Positions 23,367 to 32,993 of a DNA stretch of 57,053 nt are shown here, one piece after another. Position numbers and translations under genes: made by a program. The stretch spans positions 1 to 57,053 of the forward strand of contig WRBO01000011.1 of the NCBI GenBank assembly GCA_009784555.1, written 5' to 3'. A model generated the notes under the pieces. It did no database searches, was not told the DNA's origin, and saw only the letters and a list, made by a program, of their open reading frames with translations. The stretch's first letter is position 1, and every line of letters begins with the position of its first letter. The stretch comes from Bacillota bacterium. GTDB taxonomy: Bacteria > Bacillota > Clostridia > Christensenellales > UBA1242.

Positions 23367-24560
23367 ATGAAGCCAAAACCGTTGTCGCTGTATTTACATA
23401 TCCCGTTTTGTACAAAAAAGTGTGACTATTGTGACTTTGTTTCCTTTGACGATAAGTGCAGTCAAATTGATTCATACATAGATGCATTGTGCAATGAAAT
23501 AAAATCTTATCGTGAACGATGTACGGGCCATGTTGTCGGCACGATTTTTGTCGGTGGCGGAACCCCATCGTTACTGGACACAAAACAAATTGACCGATTG
23601 TTCCGCGCGATTCGCGATGCCTTTGTTATCGAGGACGATGCCGAAATCACAATTGAATGTAATCCATCATCCATAACCGCGGCAAAATTAACGACGTACA
23701 AACGGGTTGGAATTAATAGGATAAGTTTAGGTATCCAAAGCTATGATACCTTTGAATTAAAAACCCTGGGCCGTGCACAAACGACCGAGTCGGTTTTTCG
23801 GGCCTTGGCACGGATTAATGACGCGGGATTCGATAATGTCAGTATCGATTTGATTTACAACATCCCATTACCGCGCGAGGTCGCATTAAGTGGTATGCGG
23901 CGAAACATCAGTTACGAGGTCGGGTATATATTTCACAAGGCCCCATTTATCAAACACGTTTCGGCGTACGCATTAATCCCCGAGGACGATACCCCAATGA
24001 TGGAGCGTTTGGATTACGAAGAATTGTTGGAATTGGACGAAGACAGCGCAATTAACGAGGAATTGGATTTGTACAATGCAATACATGCCCAGGGTCTGCG
24101 CCGTTACGAGGTTTCAAATTGGGCACGCCCAGGGTACGAATCCCGCCACAACAAAATGTATTGGGCGGCCGATGCGGAATATCTGGGTTTGGGTTTGAAT
24201 GCGTCGGGGTTGTTTAATGACGAGCGTTACACAAACACCGATGATTTGGGAATGTACCTGTTAAACCCGAACAAGGTTATTAAACAAGAGGTTCGTCCGC
24301 GCGACCGTGTTGTTAACGAGATTATTATGCTGGGGTTACGTACCAAGTATGGAATTGACCTGCGTAAATTGGAGCGGTATGGTGTGGATTTGGTTCGTGA
24401 AAAGACAAAGGAAATCATGCAACTGCGCGAGCATAAACTGCTCACCATTACCAAAAACAAAATAAAGGCAACGACGGACGGGATGTACATATTGAACATG
24501 TTGATTGAAATGCTGACTTTTGACAAAGAGGCGTTTGAAAGCAACGGAGCGGAGGAGTAG
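23367..24560 (+). CDS. hemW: Radical SAM heme chaperone HemW
   Basis: This 397-residue protein, formerly called oxygen-independent coproporphyrinogen oxidase-like, starts MKPKPLSLYLHIPFCTKKCD. The cluster ligands CxxxCxxC are Cys15, Cys19 and Cys22. IFVGGGTPSLL and INRISLGIQSYD are family motifs, and YEVSNWARPGYESRHN is the HemW-specific region. HemW inserts heme into target proteins. It lacks the extra N-terminal residues of true HemN. ATG 23367 follows GAGAGGAGA, a classic ribosome-binding site, in contrast to the leaderless neighbours, because it sits inside the lepA operon. Confidence 0.93.
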   Translation: MKPKPLSLYLHIPFCTKKCDYCDFVSFDDKCSQIDSYIDALCNEIKSYRERCTGHVVGTIFVGGGTPSLLDTKQIDRLFRAIRDAFVIEDDAEITIECNPSSITAAKLTTYKRVGINRISLGIQSYDTFELKTLGRAQTTESVFRALARINDAGFDNVSIDLIYNIPLPREVALSGMRRNISYEVGYIFHKAPFIKHVSAYALIPEDDTPMMERLDYEELLELDEDSAINEELDLYNAIHAQGLRRYEVSNWARPGYESRHNKMYWAADAEYLGLGLNASGLFNDERYTNTDDLGMYLLNPNKVIKQEVRPRDRVVNEIIMLGLRTKYGIDLRKLERYGVDLVREKTKEIMQLREHKLLTITKNKIKATTDGMYILNMLIEMLTFDKEAFESNGAEE

Positions 24561-24587
24561 GTAATTATTATGTTACCGCCTTTTTTG
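24558..24587 (+). terminator. Weak terminator candidate after hemW
   Basis: GGTAA and TTACC pair around an eight-base loop, followed by GCC and a T6 run. The stem is short. It would separate lepA-hemW from the promoter of the Asp23-like gene. Confidence 0.4.
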
Positions 24588-24620
24588 GTGCAATTCCTTG
24601 CATTCACATTATCATCGGGG

Positions 24621-24626
24621 TATAAT
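24621..24626 (+). promoter_or_regulatory. -10 element TATAAT of the asp23-like gene
   Basis: A perfect TATAAT ends seven bases before ATG 24634, so transcription starts at the start codon. Two overlapping -35 candidates upstream are weak. Confidence 0.6.
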
Positions 24627-24633
24627 ATAGGGT

Positions 24634-24924
24634 ATGGCAACGCGTACGACCAATCTTTACGGTAAAATTACCGTTACAAACCGTGCGATTCGCGCCGTGG
24701 CAAATGCCGCGTTGCGTGAGTGTTATGGTGTCGCCGGTGGTCGCGTCAGTTTCATAGATGTCGAAGAAAATAAAATCAGAATGGTTATCCGATTGATATT
24801 GAAATACGGCGTTACGCCTGAGGCAATATGCGAATCGGTGCGCAGCCAAATCCGTTATAATGTCGAAAACTTTGCCGGGGCGTCCGTCGTTGAATTAAAC
24901 ACGTTTGTCGTCGGCATTAAATAG
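24634..24924 (+). CDS. Asp23/Gls24 (YloU-like) family protein
   Basis: This 96-residue protein has the short YloU pattern: YGKITVTNRAIRAVANAA, then VEENKIRMVIRLILKYGV and RYNVENFAGASVVELNTFVV. The family forms membrane-associated scaffolds linked to envelope stress. Pairing with the YloV/FakA gene 22 bases downstream is conserved in Bacillota (yloU-yloV). The function in detail is not known. A perfect TATAAT seven bases before the ATG and no ribosome-binding site predict a leaderless mRNA. Confidence 0.85.
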   Translation: MATRTTNLYGKITVTNRAIRAVANAALRECYGVAGGRVSFIDVEENKIRMVIRLILKYGVTPEAICESVRSQIRYNVENFAGASVVELNTFVVGIK

Positions 24925-24946
24925 AGTAATTTCAAAGGTGATATAA

Positions 24947-26653
24947 ATGCAGAAGAATATAAATGGCGTGATGCTGAAGAAAATGATATCGGTTGGTTTT
25001 GCCTGTTTGGATGAAAAGAAAGATTACGTAGACAGTTTGAACGTCTTTCCGGTTCCCGACGGCGATACGGGTATTAATATGGCCAGCACACTGCGAAGTG
25101 TCATTCGCGAGGTCGAGGGCGCGCCGTCCAACGAATTGCCAATAATTGCCCAGGCGGTTTCGCGCGGCGGGTTAAAGGGCGCGCGGGGGAACAGTGGGGT
25201 TATCCTGTCACAAATCCTGAAGGGTATGATGGCCGAGCTGGCCAAGCCGGTAGACACCCAAGTTGTCGGCAAAATGGCCCGAAAAGTTGCGAACGCAATA
25301 ACGGGGAACGAGAGTTCGGGTAAACCCCTGACCGATGTTACAACAAAACACTTTGCACGGGCGTTGGACAACGGGTCAAAGGTCGCATACAGTGCCGTTA
25401 CCGTACCGAAAGAGGGAACAATCCTGACCGTTATTCGTGTAATGGCCGAGGAGAGCAAAAAGATTGCACGGTCAGAGGCGGATTTTGTCGAATTTTTCAA
25501 AAAGTTGTTGGCCGTGGGTGAAAACATCCTGGCCCAAACGCCAGAAATGTTGCCAGTATTGAAAAAGGCGGGGGTAGTAGACAGTGGCGGTCGCGGATTG
25601 TTGATTTTCTTTGGCGGGATGTTGTCGGCCCTGGACGGAACTATCGAGGTTGCGCACAATTTTGAATCGGACGGCAAGTTAAGTACGGGCGGCATTGACG
25701 GCGAGGGTATCGAGGAAATCGACATTGAATTCGCGTACTGTACCGAATTTAACATCACCAACATGAACAAAAAAACCACTATGGCCGCGGTTGATATGTT
25801 GCGGGAAAAATACGTGCGCATGGGCGACAGTGTCGTTTGTGTCGGCGATTTGGAAATGTTAAAGGTTCACATTCACACAAATGACCCGGGCGAGGCAATC
25901 ACGGCGGCCCTGCAATTGGGTGAAATTATCAACCTGAAGGTCGATAATATGTTGCAACAATCCCGTGACCTGTTTGCCGCGCGTGACATAGAAATGAAAG
26001 ACCAAGGCATCGTTGCGGTTGCGGCGGGCGAGGGAATTGTCACGGTGTTCAAAGACCTGGGGGTTGATTTCGTTATTCGCGGCGGTCAAACAATGAACCC
26101 CAGTGCCGAGGACATCGCAAAGGCATGTGACCGCGTACATGCGAAAACGGTCTTTGTGTTCCCGAACAACAAAAACATTATCTTGGCGGCGCGTCATGCC
26201 CAAGACCTTTGCAAGAAAAACCTTATCATAATCCCAACCAAGAGTGTTAACGAGGGTATCGCGGCATGTATAGCATTTGCAAGTGAAGCCAGCATCGAGG
26301 AAAACACCGAGAGCTTTCACACCGCCGCAACCGCGGTCAAGAGCGGTTCGGTGACATACGCGGTTCGTTCGACAAAGTTAGACAGGTTTTCTATCAAAGA
26401 GGGCGAGGTTCTGGGCCTGGATTCAAAAACCGTTGTCGCAAAGGGTGCGAACATTCCCGATGTTACAACAAAGGTTGTCGAGAAATTGGTCGACAAAGAA
26501 AGCACCAGCGTCATGTTGTTTTATGGCGAGGGTATCAAGGAAAAGGATGCAAACGCCCTGCATGATAAACTGATGGCAAAGTATCCCGAGTTGGATATCA
26601 GCATCATCGACGGGGGCCAGCCAGTTTATTATTACCTGATAAGCGTAGAGTAA
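24947..26653 (+). CDS. DAK-domain kinase, YloV/FakA-like
   Basis: This 568-residue protein joins an N-terminal DhaL-type domain to a central domain and a C-terminal YloV/DegV-like part. LNVFPVPDGDTGINM (Asp38, Asp40) binds Mg-ATP and KGARGNSGVILSQ is the second nucleotide loop. VHIHTNDPGEAI marks the middle domain. In Staphylococcus FakA phosphorylates fatty acids held by FakB proteins so that exogenous fatty acids can enter phospholipid synthesis. No fakB (DegV) is in the window. It starts after AAAGGTGAT. It forms an operon with the Asp23-like gene and ends at a strong terminator. Confidence 0.9.
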   Translation: MQKNINGVMLKKMISVGFACLDEKKDYVDSLNVFPVPDGDTGINMASTLRSVIREVEGAPSNELPIIAQAVSRGGLKGARGNSGVILSQILKGMMAELAKPVDTQVVGKMARKVANAITGNESSGKPLTDVTTKHFARALDNGSKVAYSAVTVPKEGTILTVIRVMAEESKKIARSEADFVEFFKKLLAVGENILAQTPEMLPVLKKAGVVDSGGRGLLIFFGGMLSALDGTIEVAHNFESDGKLSTGGIDGEGIEEIDIEFAYCTEFNITNMNKKTTMAAVDMLREKYVRMGDSVVCVGDLEMLKVHIHTNDPGEAITAALQLGEIINLKVDNMLQQSRDLFAARDIEMKDQGIVAVAAGEGIVTVFKDLGVDFVIRGGQTMNPSAEDIAKACDRVHAKTVFVFPNNKNIILAARHAQDLCKKNLIIIPTKSVNEGIAACIAFASEASIEENTESFHTAATAVKSGSVTYAVRSTKLDRFSIKEGEVLGLDSKTVVAKGANIPDVTTKVVEKLVDKESTSVMLFYGEGIKEKDANALHDKLMAKYPELDISIIDGGQPVYYYLISVE

Positions 26654-26662
26654 TTTTTTGTC

Positions 26663-26690
26663 GAATCGGTCATTGGCCGATTCTTTTTTT
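26663..26690 (+). terminator. Rho-independent terminator after fakA
   Basis: GAATCGG (26663-26669) pairs with CCGATTC (26677-26683), followed by a T7 run. It isolates the asp23-fakA operon from the murE cluster. Confidence 0.85.
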
Positions 26691-26703
26691 CGTACGCATT
26701 GAC

Positions 26704-28206
26704 ATGAACGAAGTGAATGACAGAGTTAGTCAGGATGGTATGCAATGCATTGTCGCCGCAGGCAAGAAAACTTTGCGTGAATTGTTGCTGGGGTTGGATG
26801 TGACGGTGCGGTCGGTGGATTTGGGGACGGGCGTTTCGCACCTGGTTCATCACAGTGCCGAATGCACGGCGGGGAGTTTGTTTTTCGCCGTGCCCGGGAC
26901 AACGGTGAATGGGGCGATGTATATCGCAAATGCATTGGCAAACGGTGCGGTTGCGGTGGTGTGCGAGGACGAGATGGATTTCAAAATCCCGCATATCGTG
27001 GTCCCGAACGTGCGAACGGCAATGAGCGAAATCGCAAAAACATTTTATGACAATGCATGTGACAAAATGGATATCGTCGGGATAACGGGTACAAACGGCA
27101 AAACAACAACGGCCAATATGATTTACCATGTAATGCGGGCCAGGGGAATTGGTGTTGGCGTAATCGGAACATTGGGGGCAAAGGCATGGGACGGAAACAC
27201 CGAAACCGTTATGGAGTGTAAATTAACAACCCCCGACCCAATCGAATTGCATAAGACATTTCATCGGATGGTTGCAATGGGTGTGCGAACAGCAGTAATG
27301 GAGTGCAGTGCCCACGCAATCCATTTACGTAAATTGGTCGGCATTAATTTTCGTGTGGGTATCTTTACCAATTTAAGCATGGACCACTTGGATTTTTTTG
27401 GAACATACCGCAAATACGCGGACACGAAAGTCAATTGGTTTGCCGACCCGCAAATCAAAACATCGATAATTAATATTGATGATATCGAGGGTACAAAAAT
27501 CAAATCAAAGCGGATTGTAAAATACTCGCTGGGCGATGTGACCGAGTTGAAACTTTTGCCACAACGGTCGCGATTTCGATTGGGAGGGGTTAAATTTGAA
27601 ATTCCCGCATCGGGACGGTTTAATGTTTATAACGCGCTGGCGGTGATTGCGTGTTGCCGTGAATTGGGTATTGCGTTGCGCGATATTGCGCGCGGGTTTG
27701 CGGTATTGCCAACCGTGCCCGGGCGGTTCAATGTTATTAATGTCGGGGACGCGTGCGCGGTCGTGGATTTCGCCCACACGCCCGACGCATTATCAAAAAT
27801 CATCGAATCATGTCGCGAATTGTTGAACGATGGCGGGCGGTTGATTACCGTGTTCGGTTGCGGCGGAAATCGTGACATGGGCAAACGGCCAATTATGGGA
27901 ACGGTATCTGCTCGCCACTCGGACTTTACCGTTATAACATCCGACAATCCGCGAATGGAATCGCCGCGGTCAATCGCCCTGCAAATTCTGGCGGGTGTCA
28001 AAATCCACACCGACAAATATCACATGGAAATCGACCGCACGGCCGCAATCAATTATGCCCTGGATATGGCGCGGGCGGGGGACATCGTTTTAATCGCGGG
28101 CAAGGGGGCCGAGGATTACCTGGACATCGGCGGCCGAAAAACCCCCTACAGTGATTATGCGGTGATTGATGCATGGAAGGCGACAAAAATCGGCAAGATA
28201 AGTTAA
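26704..28206 (+). CDS. murE: UDP-MurNAc-tripeptide synthetase MurE (meso-DAP type)
   Basis: This 500-residue Mur ligase adds the third amino acid to UDP-MurNAc-dipeptide. VGITGTNGKTTTANM (Lys133) is the ATP loop. TSDNPRMESP contains DNPR, which selects meso-diaminopimelate. GRFNVYNALAVIA and AGKGAEDY are further family motifs. Residues 1-20, MNEVNDRVSQDGMQCIVAAG, precede the normal start of the family (TLRELLLGL) and closely match the N-terminal extension of RpsF in this window. The usual DSR motif of domain 1 is altered to HHSAE. No Shine-Dalgarno or good -10 is visible for ATG 26704, so the start is uncertain; TTG at about 26770 would give the family start. Confidence 0.9.
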   Translation: MNEVNDRVSQDGMQCIVAAGKKTLRELLLGLDVTVRSVDLGTGVSHLVHHSAECTAGSLFFAVPGTTVNGAMYIANALANGAVAVVCEDEMDFKIPHIVVPNVRTAMSEIAKTFYDNACDKMDIVGITGTNGKTTTANMIYHVMRARGIGVGVIGTLGAKAWDGNTETVMECKLTTPDPIELHKTFHRMVAMGVRTAVMECSAHAIHLRKLVGINFRVGIFTNLSMDHLDFFGTYRKYADTKVNWFADPQIKTSIINIDDIEGTKIKSKRIVKYSLGDVTELKLLPQRSRFRLGGVKFEIPASGRFNVYNALAVIACCRELGIALRDIARGFAVLPTVPGRFNVINVGDACAVVDFAHTPDALSKIIESCRELLNDGGRLITVFGCGGNRDMGKRPIMGTVSARHSDFTVITSDNPRMESPRSIALQILAGVKIHTDKYHMEIDRTAAINYALDMARAGDIVLIAGKGAEDYLDIGGRKTPYSDYAVIDAWKATKIGKIS

Positions 28207-28219
28207 AGAGGTGGCGGGT

Positions 28220-29200
28220 GTGAGTCTTGAATTGGCTATTGTTTATTTCTTGGCATCTTTTGGGGTTGCGGCAATGGCCGCGCCGTTTATAATCGGATTT
28301 TTGCGCCGTATGCGCGCGGGCCAAGAAATTTTGAAATACGTCGAAATGCACAAGTCCAAGGGCGGAACCCCCACCATGGGCGGAATCATCTTTATCCTGC
28401 CCGTTATATTGTTCGCACCCCTGTTCATTCGGTGGGGAACGCCCTTTGCCTTGGTCGCATTGATTGGGTCGGTTGGGTATGGGTTGCTGGGGTTCTTGGA
28501 CGATTTCATCAAGGTCAAAACAAAAAACAACATGGGTTTGCGTGCCTATCAAAAAATCATTGGCCAGGGGGGTATCGCAATCCTGGTCGCCGTGTTTTAT
28601 ACCATGGTCAACCCCGAGGGGCGAATTTTAATCCCATTTTTTAACGTATGGTGGGATATCGGATTTTTTATTGCGCCCTTGGTTTTCTTTATAATGATTG
28701 CAACAACCAACAGCGTCAACCTGACCGATGGCTTGGACGGTTTGGCGGGAATGGTGACGGTTGTGTTTTTGGTGTTTATTGTAATCTTGTCGCATTTTGT
28801 CGATGGCATTGCCAATATCCCTGAATCGGCGGAACTGGGGCAATTGTCTATGATAATTATAGGCGGTCTCTGTGGATTCCTTCTCTTTAATGCAAATCGG
28901 GCGCGGGTTTTCATGGGCGACACGGGCAGTTTATTTTTGGGCGGCTTTGTTGCGATGGTGTCTATTTTTAACTTTATGGGTCTGTTCATCCTTGTCTTGG
29001 GTGTGATGTACGTCGTCAGTACAGCCAGTGTCATTATCCAAGTCCTGTATTTCAAAAAAACGGGCGGCAAGCGTGTTTTCCTGATGACACCTTTTCATCA
29101 TCATCTGGAACATCGGGGTTGGGCCGAGGCACGGATAGTATGGCTCTATACAATTATTACAATAATCGCGGGCGCGGGGTTGGTATTGTCCTTTGTGTAA
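28220..29200 (+). CDS. mraY: Phospho-N-acetylmuramoyl-pentapeptide transferase MraY
   Basis: This 326-residue, ten-helix membrane enzyme moves phospho-MurNAc-pentapeptide to undecaprenyl phosphate, forming lipid I. GGTPTMGGIIFI, LGFLDDFIKV, NLTDGLDGLAG and FMGDTGSLFLGG carry the catalytic aspartates, and PFHHHLEHRGW is the third signature. I chose GTG 28220 because GAGGTGG lies at the right distance; GTG 28211 is in frame but overlaps that site. murE precedes by 13 bases and murD follows by 17. murF, usually between murE and mraY, is absent. Confidence 0.96.
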   Translation: MSLELAIVYFLASFGVAAMAAPFIIGFLRRMRAGQEILKYVEMHKSKGGTPTMGGIIFILPVILFAPLFIRWGTPFALVALIGSVGYGLLGFLDDFIKVKTKNNMGLRAYQKIIGQGGIAILVAVFYTMVNPEGRILIPFFNVWWDIGFFIAPLVFFIMIATTNSVNLTDGLDGLAGMVTVVFLVFIVILSHFVDGIANIPESAELGQLSMIIIGGLCGFLLFNANRARVFMGDTGSLFLGGFVAMVSIFNFMGLFILVLGVMYVVSTASVIIQVLYFKKTGGKRVFLMTPFHHHLEHRGWAEARIVWLYTIITIIAGAGLVLSFV

Positions 29201-29217
29201 ACGAATACACATAGGGC

Positions 29218-30489
29218 ATGAATTTCAAAGACAAACGGGCGTTGGTAATCGGCGGGGGGAGGAGTGGTATCGCGGCGCGTGATTTCCTAATCGCACGCGG
29301 CGCAACCGTACGTGTGTATGATGATACCGTAGATACGGTCGAGGCCTTTGACGGGCGCGAGTATGATATAGCAGTCATCAGTCCGGGCGTGCCAATAACC
29401 CACCCCTTGGCGGTAAAGTACAAGGATATATTAACCAGCGAGTTTGCATTGGGCCTGGCCGCCAAACACAAGCGCATCATAGCCATCACGGGAACAAACG
29501 GCAAGACCACCGTTGTCAACATGATTGCAAATGCCCTTGGCGACCGTGGGGTATTGTGCGGGAATTGCGGAATCCCCGTAACGTCGGTGGGTGACCAGTT
29601 GCGAAAGAAAACAGCAGTAGCAGAGGTCAGCAGCTTTATGCTGGAATCCCCCGGTTACTTCCGCCCCAACATCGCGGTGATATTGAACATCACCCAAGAC
29701 CACCTTGACCGACACGGGACGATGGAACAATACATCGCGGAAAAAAACAAAATTGCCACCCACCAAAAACGCCGCGACAAATTGGTGTTGAACTTTGATT
29801 GTCCCAACACGCGCAAACTGGTCGAAGGGAAATCGCAACAAATATATTGGTTTTCCAAAACCGCACGTGTTCGCGGCGCATATGTCGAGGACGGTCATGT
29901 AATGTGGAACGCACGTGGGCGGGCGGTGCAATTATTTCACCTGCGCGAATTTGCATGGATTAAAAATCCGCATGATGTTGCAAATTTGTTGGCGTGTGTT
30001 GTTGTGTGTATGCTCCTTGGTGTCGGTAAAAAAAACATATTAAATATAGGAAATATCAATGAACACAGAATCCAACACATCGTAACGAAAAATGACATAG
30101 CATTCTATAACGACAGCAAAGCCACAAACATCGGCGCGACATTATCCGCGCTTTCGTCTTTTTCATGCCCCGTGAATTTGTTGGTTGGGGGAATGGCAAA
30201 GGGCCAGGACTTTCGTACCCTCTTTGAACAAATGCCGAAACAGGTGTCGCGTGTGTTTGTGTTTGGTCACGCACGGGCCGATATCTTGGCGGCGGCCACG
30301 GCCGTTGATTATGACCACGTGGAATCCTGCGCGGATATGGCAACGGCATTGGGGAACGCAATCACACACGGCACATCACCAAAGGCAGTGGTCTTAAGTC
30401 CCGCCTGTGCCAGCATGGATGAATTCCGCGATTACGCCCACAGGGGGGAAGAGTTCATTAAATTGGTAGGTCTGTATGCTGAAATTTGA
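29218..30489 (+). CDS. murD: UDP-MurNAc-alanine--D-glutamate ligase MurD
   Basis: This 423-residue Mur ligase has an N-terminal Rossmann-like domain (ALVIGGGRSGIAARDFL), a central ATP loop AITGTNGKTTVVN (around residues 89-100) and NITQDHLDRHGTMEQY. The C-terminal domain contains FYNDSKATNIGAT and LLVGGMAKGQDF, typical of MurD. It adds D-Glu to UDP-MurNAc-L-Ala. The stop lies inside the first codons of ftsW (14-base overlap), so the two are coupled. Confidence 0.95.
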   Translation: MNFKDKRALVIGGGRSGIAARDFLIARGATVRVYDDTVDTVEAFDGREYDIAVISPGVPITHPLAVKYKDILTSEFALGLAAKHKRIIAITGTNGKTTVVNMIANALGDRGVLCGNCGIPVTSVGDQLRKKTAVAEVSSFMLESPGYFRPNIAVILNITQDHLDRHGTMEQYIAEKNKIATHQKRRDKLVLNFDCPNTRKLVEGKSQQIYWFSKTARVRGAYVEDGHVMWNARGRAVQLFHLREFAWIKNPHDVANLLACVVVCMLLGVGKKNILNIGNINEHRIQHIVTKNDIAFYNDSKATNIGATLSALSSFSCPVNLLVGGMAKGQDFRTLFEQMPKQVSRVFVFGHARADILAAATAVDYDHVESCADMATALGNAITHGTSPKAVVLSPACASMDEFRDYAHRGEEFIKLVGLYAEI

Positions 30490-31684
30490 TGAACCAAAGG
30501 TCAAAAAGAAAAAACGGGCAAGGGTACAACGGGAAAGGGTTTTTGATTACGAAAAAACCCTGCTGCGAATCCAGAGGCTTAAACCCAAATACCTGAACCT
30601 GGGGCTATTGGTCCCCGTTTTGGCGGTGTCAATCTTTGGCGTGATGATGGTGTATTCCGCGTCATGGTATAACGCGGACTTTTATTTCAATGACCGATTT
30701 CATTTCTTTCGGCGGCAATTAATTGGATTGGTGTTGGGCATTTTGATGATTGCACTTACCTATCACCTTGACCATCAAATATACCGCCGACGTGCGTGGC
30801 TGATATTCGGCGGGGCGGTTGTATTGCTGTTGCTGGTCTTTGTGCCGGGGTTGGGGATTGAACGGTTGGGCGCGCAAAGATGGATTGGCATAGGCGGCTT
30901 TACGATGCAGCCAAGCGAGGTCGCAAAATTCGCGTTCGTTATATTCGCGGCATATATTGCATCTAAAAAGAACGACCAACTAACCAAAGGTCAATTCGTC
31001 ACCATATTGGGGGCGGGCGGGGTGTTTTGCGGGTTGATATTAATGCAACCCAACCTGTCCATCGTCATGACCTTGGGCGCGACTATGATAACCTGCCTGT
31101 TTTTATTCGGTGCAAAGTTAAAACACATCGGCATTTTGATGATTCCCGTATTGATTGCCGTACCCGCAATGTTGGTTGCCGAACCATATCGTATCCGCCG
31201 ACTGGTCGCTTTTGTCGACCCATGGGCCACACCGCGGGCCGAGGGATTTCAACTTATCCAAAGCCTCTTTGCACTTGGCAATGGGGGCCTGTTCGGTCGG
31301 GGTTGGTTAAACAGCACCCAAAAATACATGTTCCTGCCGTTCTCGGAATCCGACTTTATCTTTTCAATAATCGGCGAGGAATTCGGTCTGGTTGGGGCCG
31401 TGCTGTTCATCTTGACTCTTGGCATTATCGTTCGGCAGATATTTCGGATAGGGTTCAACGCACGTGACCTGTTTGGCCGTTACCTGTGCTTTGGTATCGG
31501 AACGATAATATTCATGCAATCGGCAATCAATATTGCGGTTGTGACGGGCTCTATCCCACCGACGGGCCTGCCATTACCGTTCGTCAGCTTCGGTGGAACC
31601 AGTCTGGCTGTGTTCATGGCGGGGATTGGCATCGTCCTGAACATAGATAAACAGAACAAGAAGAGTAGCATCAACATACCCTAG
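30476..31684 (+). CDS. ftsW: SEDS peptidoglycan polymerase FtsW
   Basis: This 402-residue SEDS glycosyltransferase has a basic cytoplasmic N-terminus (KVKKKKRARVQRERV) and ten helices. MMVYSASW, GAQRWIGIGGFTMQPSE, FLPFSESDFIFSIIGEE and GLPLPFVSFGGTS are FtsW/RodA signatures; the catalytic Asp is in the SESDF loop. The dcw location favours FtsW over RodA. It should polymerise septal glycan from lipid II with a class B PBP. murG, which usually follows, is missing; murA starts four bases later. Confidence 0.94.
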   Translation: MLKFDEPKVKKKKRARVQRERVFDYEKTLLRIQRLKPKYLNLGLLVPVLAVSIFGVMMVYSASWYNADFYFNDRFHFFRRQLIGLVLGILMIALTYHLDHQIYRRRAWLIFGGAVVLLLLVFVPGLGIERLGAQRWIGIGGFTMQPSEVAKFAFVIFAAYIASKKNDQLTKGQFVTILGAGGVFCGLILMQPNLSIVMTLGATMITCLFLFGAKLKHIGILMIPVLIAVPAMLVAEPYRIRRLVAFVDPWATPRAEGFQLIQSLFALGNGGLFGRGWLNSTQKYMFLPFSESDFIFSIIGEEFGLVGAVLFILTLGIIVRQIFRIGFNARDLFGRYLCFGIGTIIFMQSAINIAVVTGSIPPTGLPLPFVSFGGTSLAVFMAGIGIVLNIDKQNKKSSINIP

Positions 31685-31687
31685 AAC

Positions 31688-32948
31688 ATGGGAAAGAGGA
31701 TAAAGATAGAGGGCGGCAAACCCCTCTTTGGACGGGTAAAATTGCAAAGCGGCAAGAACGCGTGCTTGCCTATTTTGGCGGCCGTAATATTGACCGAGGG
31801 TGTCACGGTCATACGCAAAGTGCCACGGATTTCGGACATTGAAAACTTGTTGCTGATGCTGTCTGGTCTTGGGATATGTGTTGAATGGCGGGACGGCGAT
31901 GTGCATTTGGACACGACGGGAATATTTTACAATGAAATCAATCCCGAAATCGCGCGCAAAATTCGCGGTTCAATATTTGTCTTGGGGTCGATGGTGGGAC
32001 GATTCAAACGGGCCAGCATGCCTTTGCCAGGTGGGTGCAGCATCGGGGCACGGCCAATTGACTTACATATAGAAGGGTTGCGAACCATAGGCGTAAAAAT
32101 AAAGGAAACGGCATGCAGGGTAGACTGTGCCGCCGCCCGTCGTGCGGATGGTGTCGTGTATCTGGATTTCCCATCGGTGGGCGCGACCGAGAACCTGATA
32201 CTGGCATCTGTCCTTGGCCGCCATGTCACCAAAATCGTCAATGCCGCGCGCGAACCGGAAATTGTCGATTTATGTAATTTCTTGCGTGCGTGCGGGGCAT
32301 GTATATCGGGCGACGGTACGGATGTGATTGCCGTACATGGCGTATCAAAATTAACGGGCGCGAATTACACGCCAATCCCCGACAGGATAAACACGGCCAG
32401 CTATATGTTGGCGGTCGCCGCGGTGGGCGGGGATGTAACGTTGGAATGTGCGCCCCGAACACAACATGAACTTGGTACAAAAACTGGTGCGGGCGGGGGT
32501 TGATGTTCGTGTGGGTGTGAACACAATGCGCGTTGTTTCCAGCCGCCAAACACGTATGCGGGTTCCGTCCATCCAAACGGCATCATACCCGGGCTTCTCG
32601 ACGGATGTCCAGAGTCAATACGCCGTCCTAGCGATGATGGGCCGCGGGCGCACAACTATCACCGAAAATCTCTTTGAAGACCGTTTCAAATACGTGGACG
32701 AGCTACGGAAACTGGGCGCGCGAATATGCGTTCGTGGCCGTACGGCGGTCATCGTGGGAACGCAAAAACTATCTTCGGAACCAATCCAATTATTTTCACA
32801 CGACCTGCGCGGTGCCGTCGCGCTTGTTATCGCGGGCCTTGTTGCCGACGGGCAATGTATTGTTGAAAATGCCGAACTGGCATCCCGCGGGCACGAGGAC
32901 ATTGTGCGCGACTTTGCGCAACTTGGTGCGGATATAACATGGATGTAA
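31688..32948 (+). pseudogene. murA: UDP-GlcNAc 1-carboxyvinyltransferase MurA split by a +1 frameshift
   Basis: Two frames together make one normal MurA of about 419 residues. Frame 1 (31688-32503) has SGKNACLPIL (Lys23), LPGGCSIGARP with the catalytic Cys117 and PDRINTASYMLAVAAVGGD. It should continue as ECAPEHNMNLVQKLVRAG, but that continues one base further on, in the frame from 32448 to 32948, with YPGFSTDVQSQ, TITENLFEDRFKYVDELRKL and DLRGAVALVIAGL. The shift lies in GCGCCCCGAAC, at four C (32453-32456), so one C is extra. Causes may be a sequencing indel, true inactivation, or programmed +1 slippage on CCC-C. Both halves are otherwise well preserved, which argues against old decay. Confidence 0.85.
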
Positions 32949-32952
32949 ACGT

Positions 32953-32982
32953 TTGACGATTTGGCGGTTTGCGCGGTACTAT
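32953..32982 (+). promoter_or_regulatory. Possible promoter for the ftsQ-like gene
   Basis: TTGACG (32953-32958) and TACTAT (32977-32982) with an 18-base spacer. The start would be near 32989, only five bases before ATG 32994. Confidence 0.4.
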
Positions 32983-32993
32983 AGAACAGGTAT

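Noticed and set aside
26699-26704. TTGACA directly at the murE start as a -35 box
   Set aside because: No acceptable -10 lies 16-18 bases downstream; left as an unresolved start for murE.
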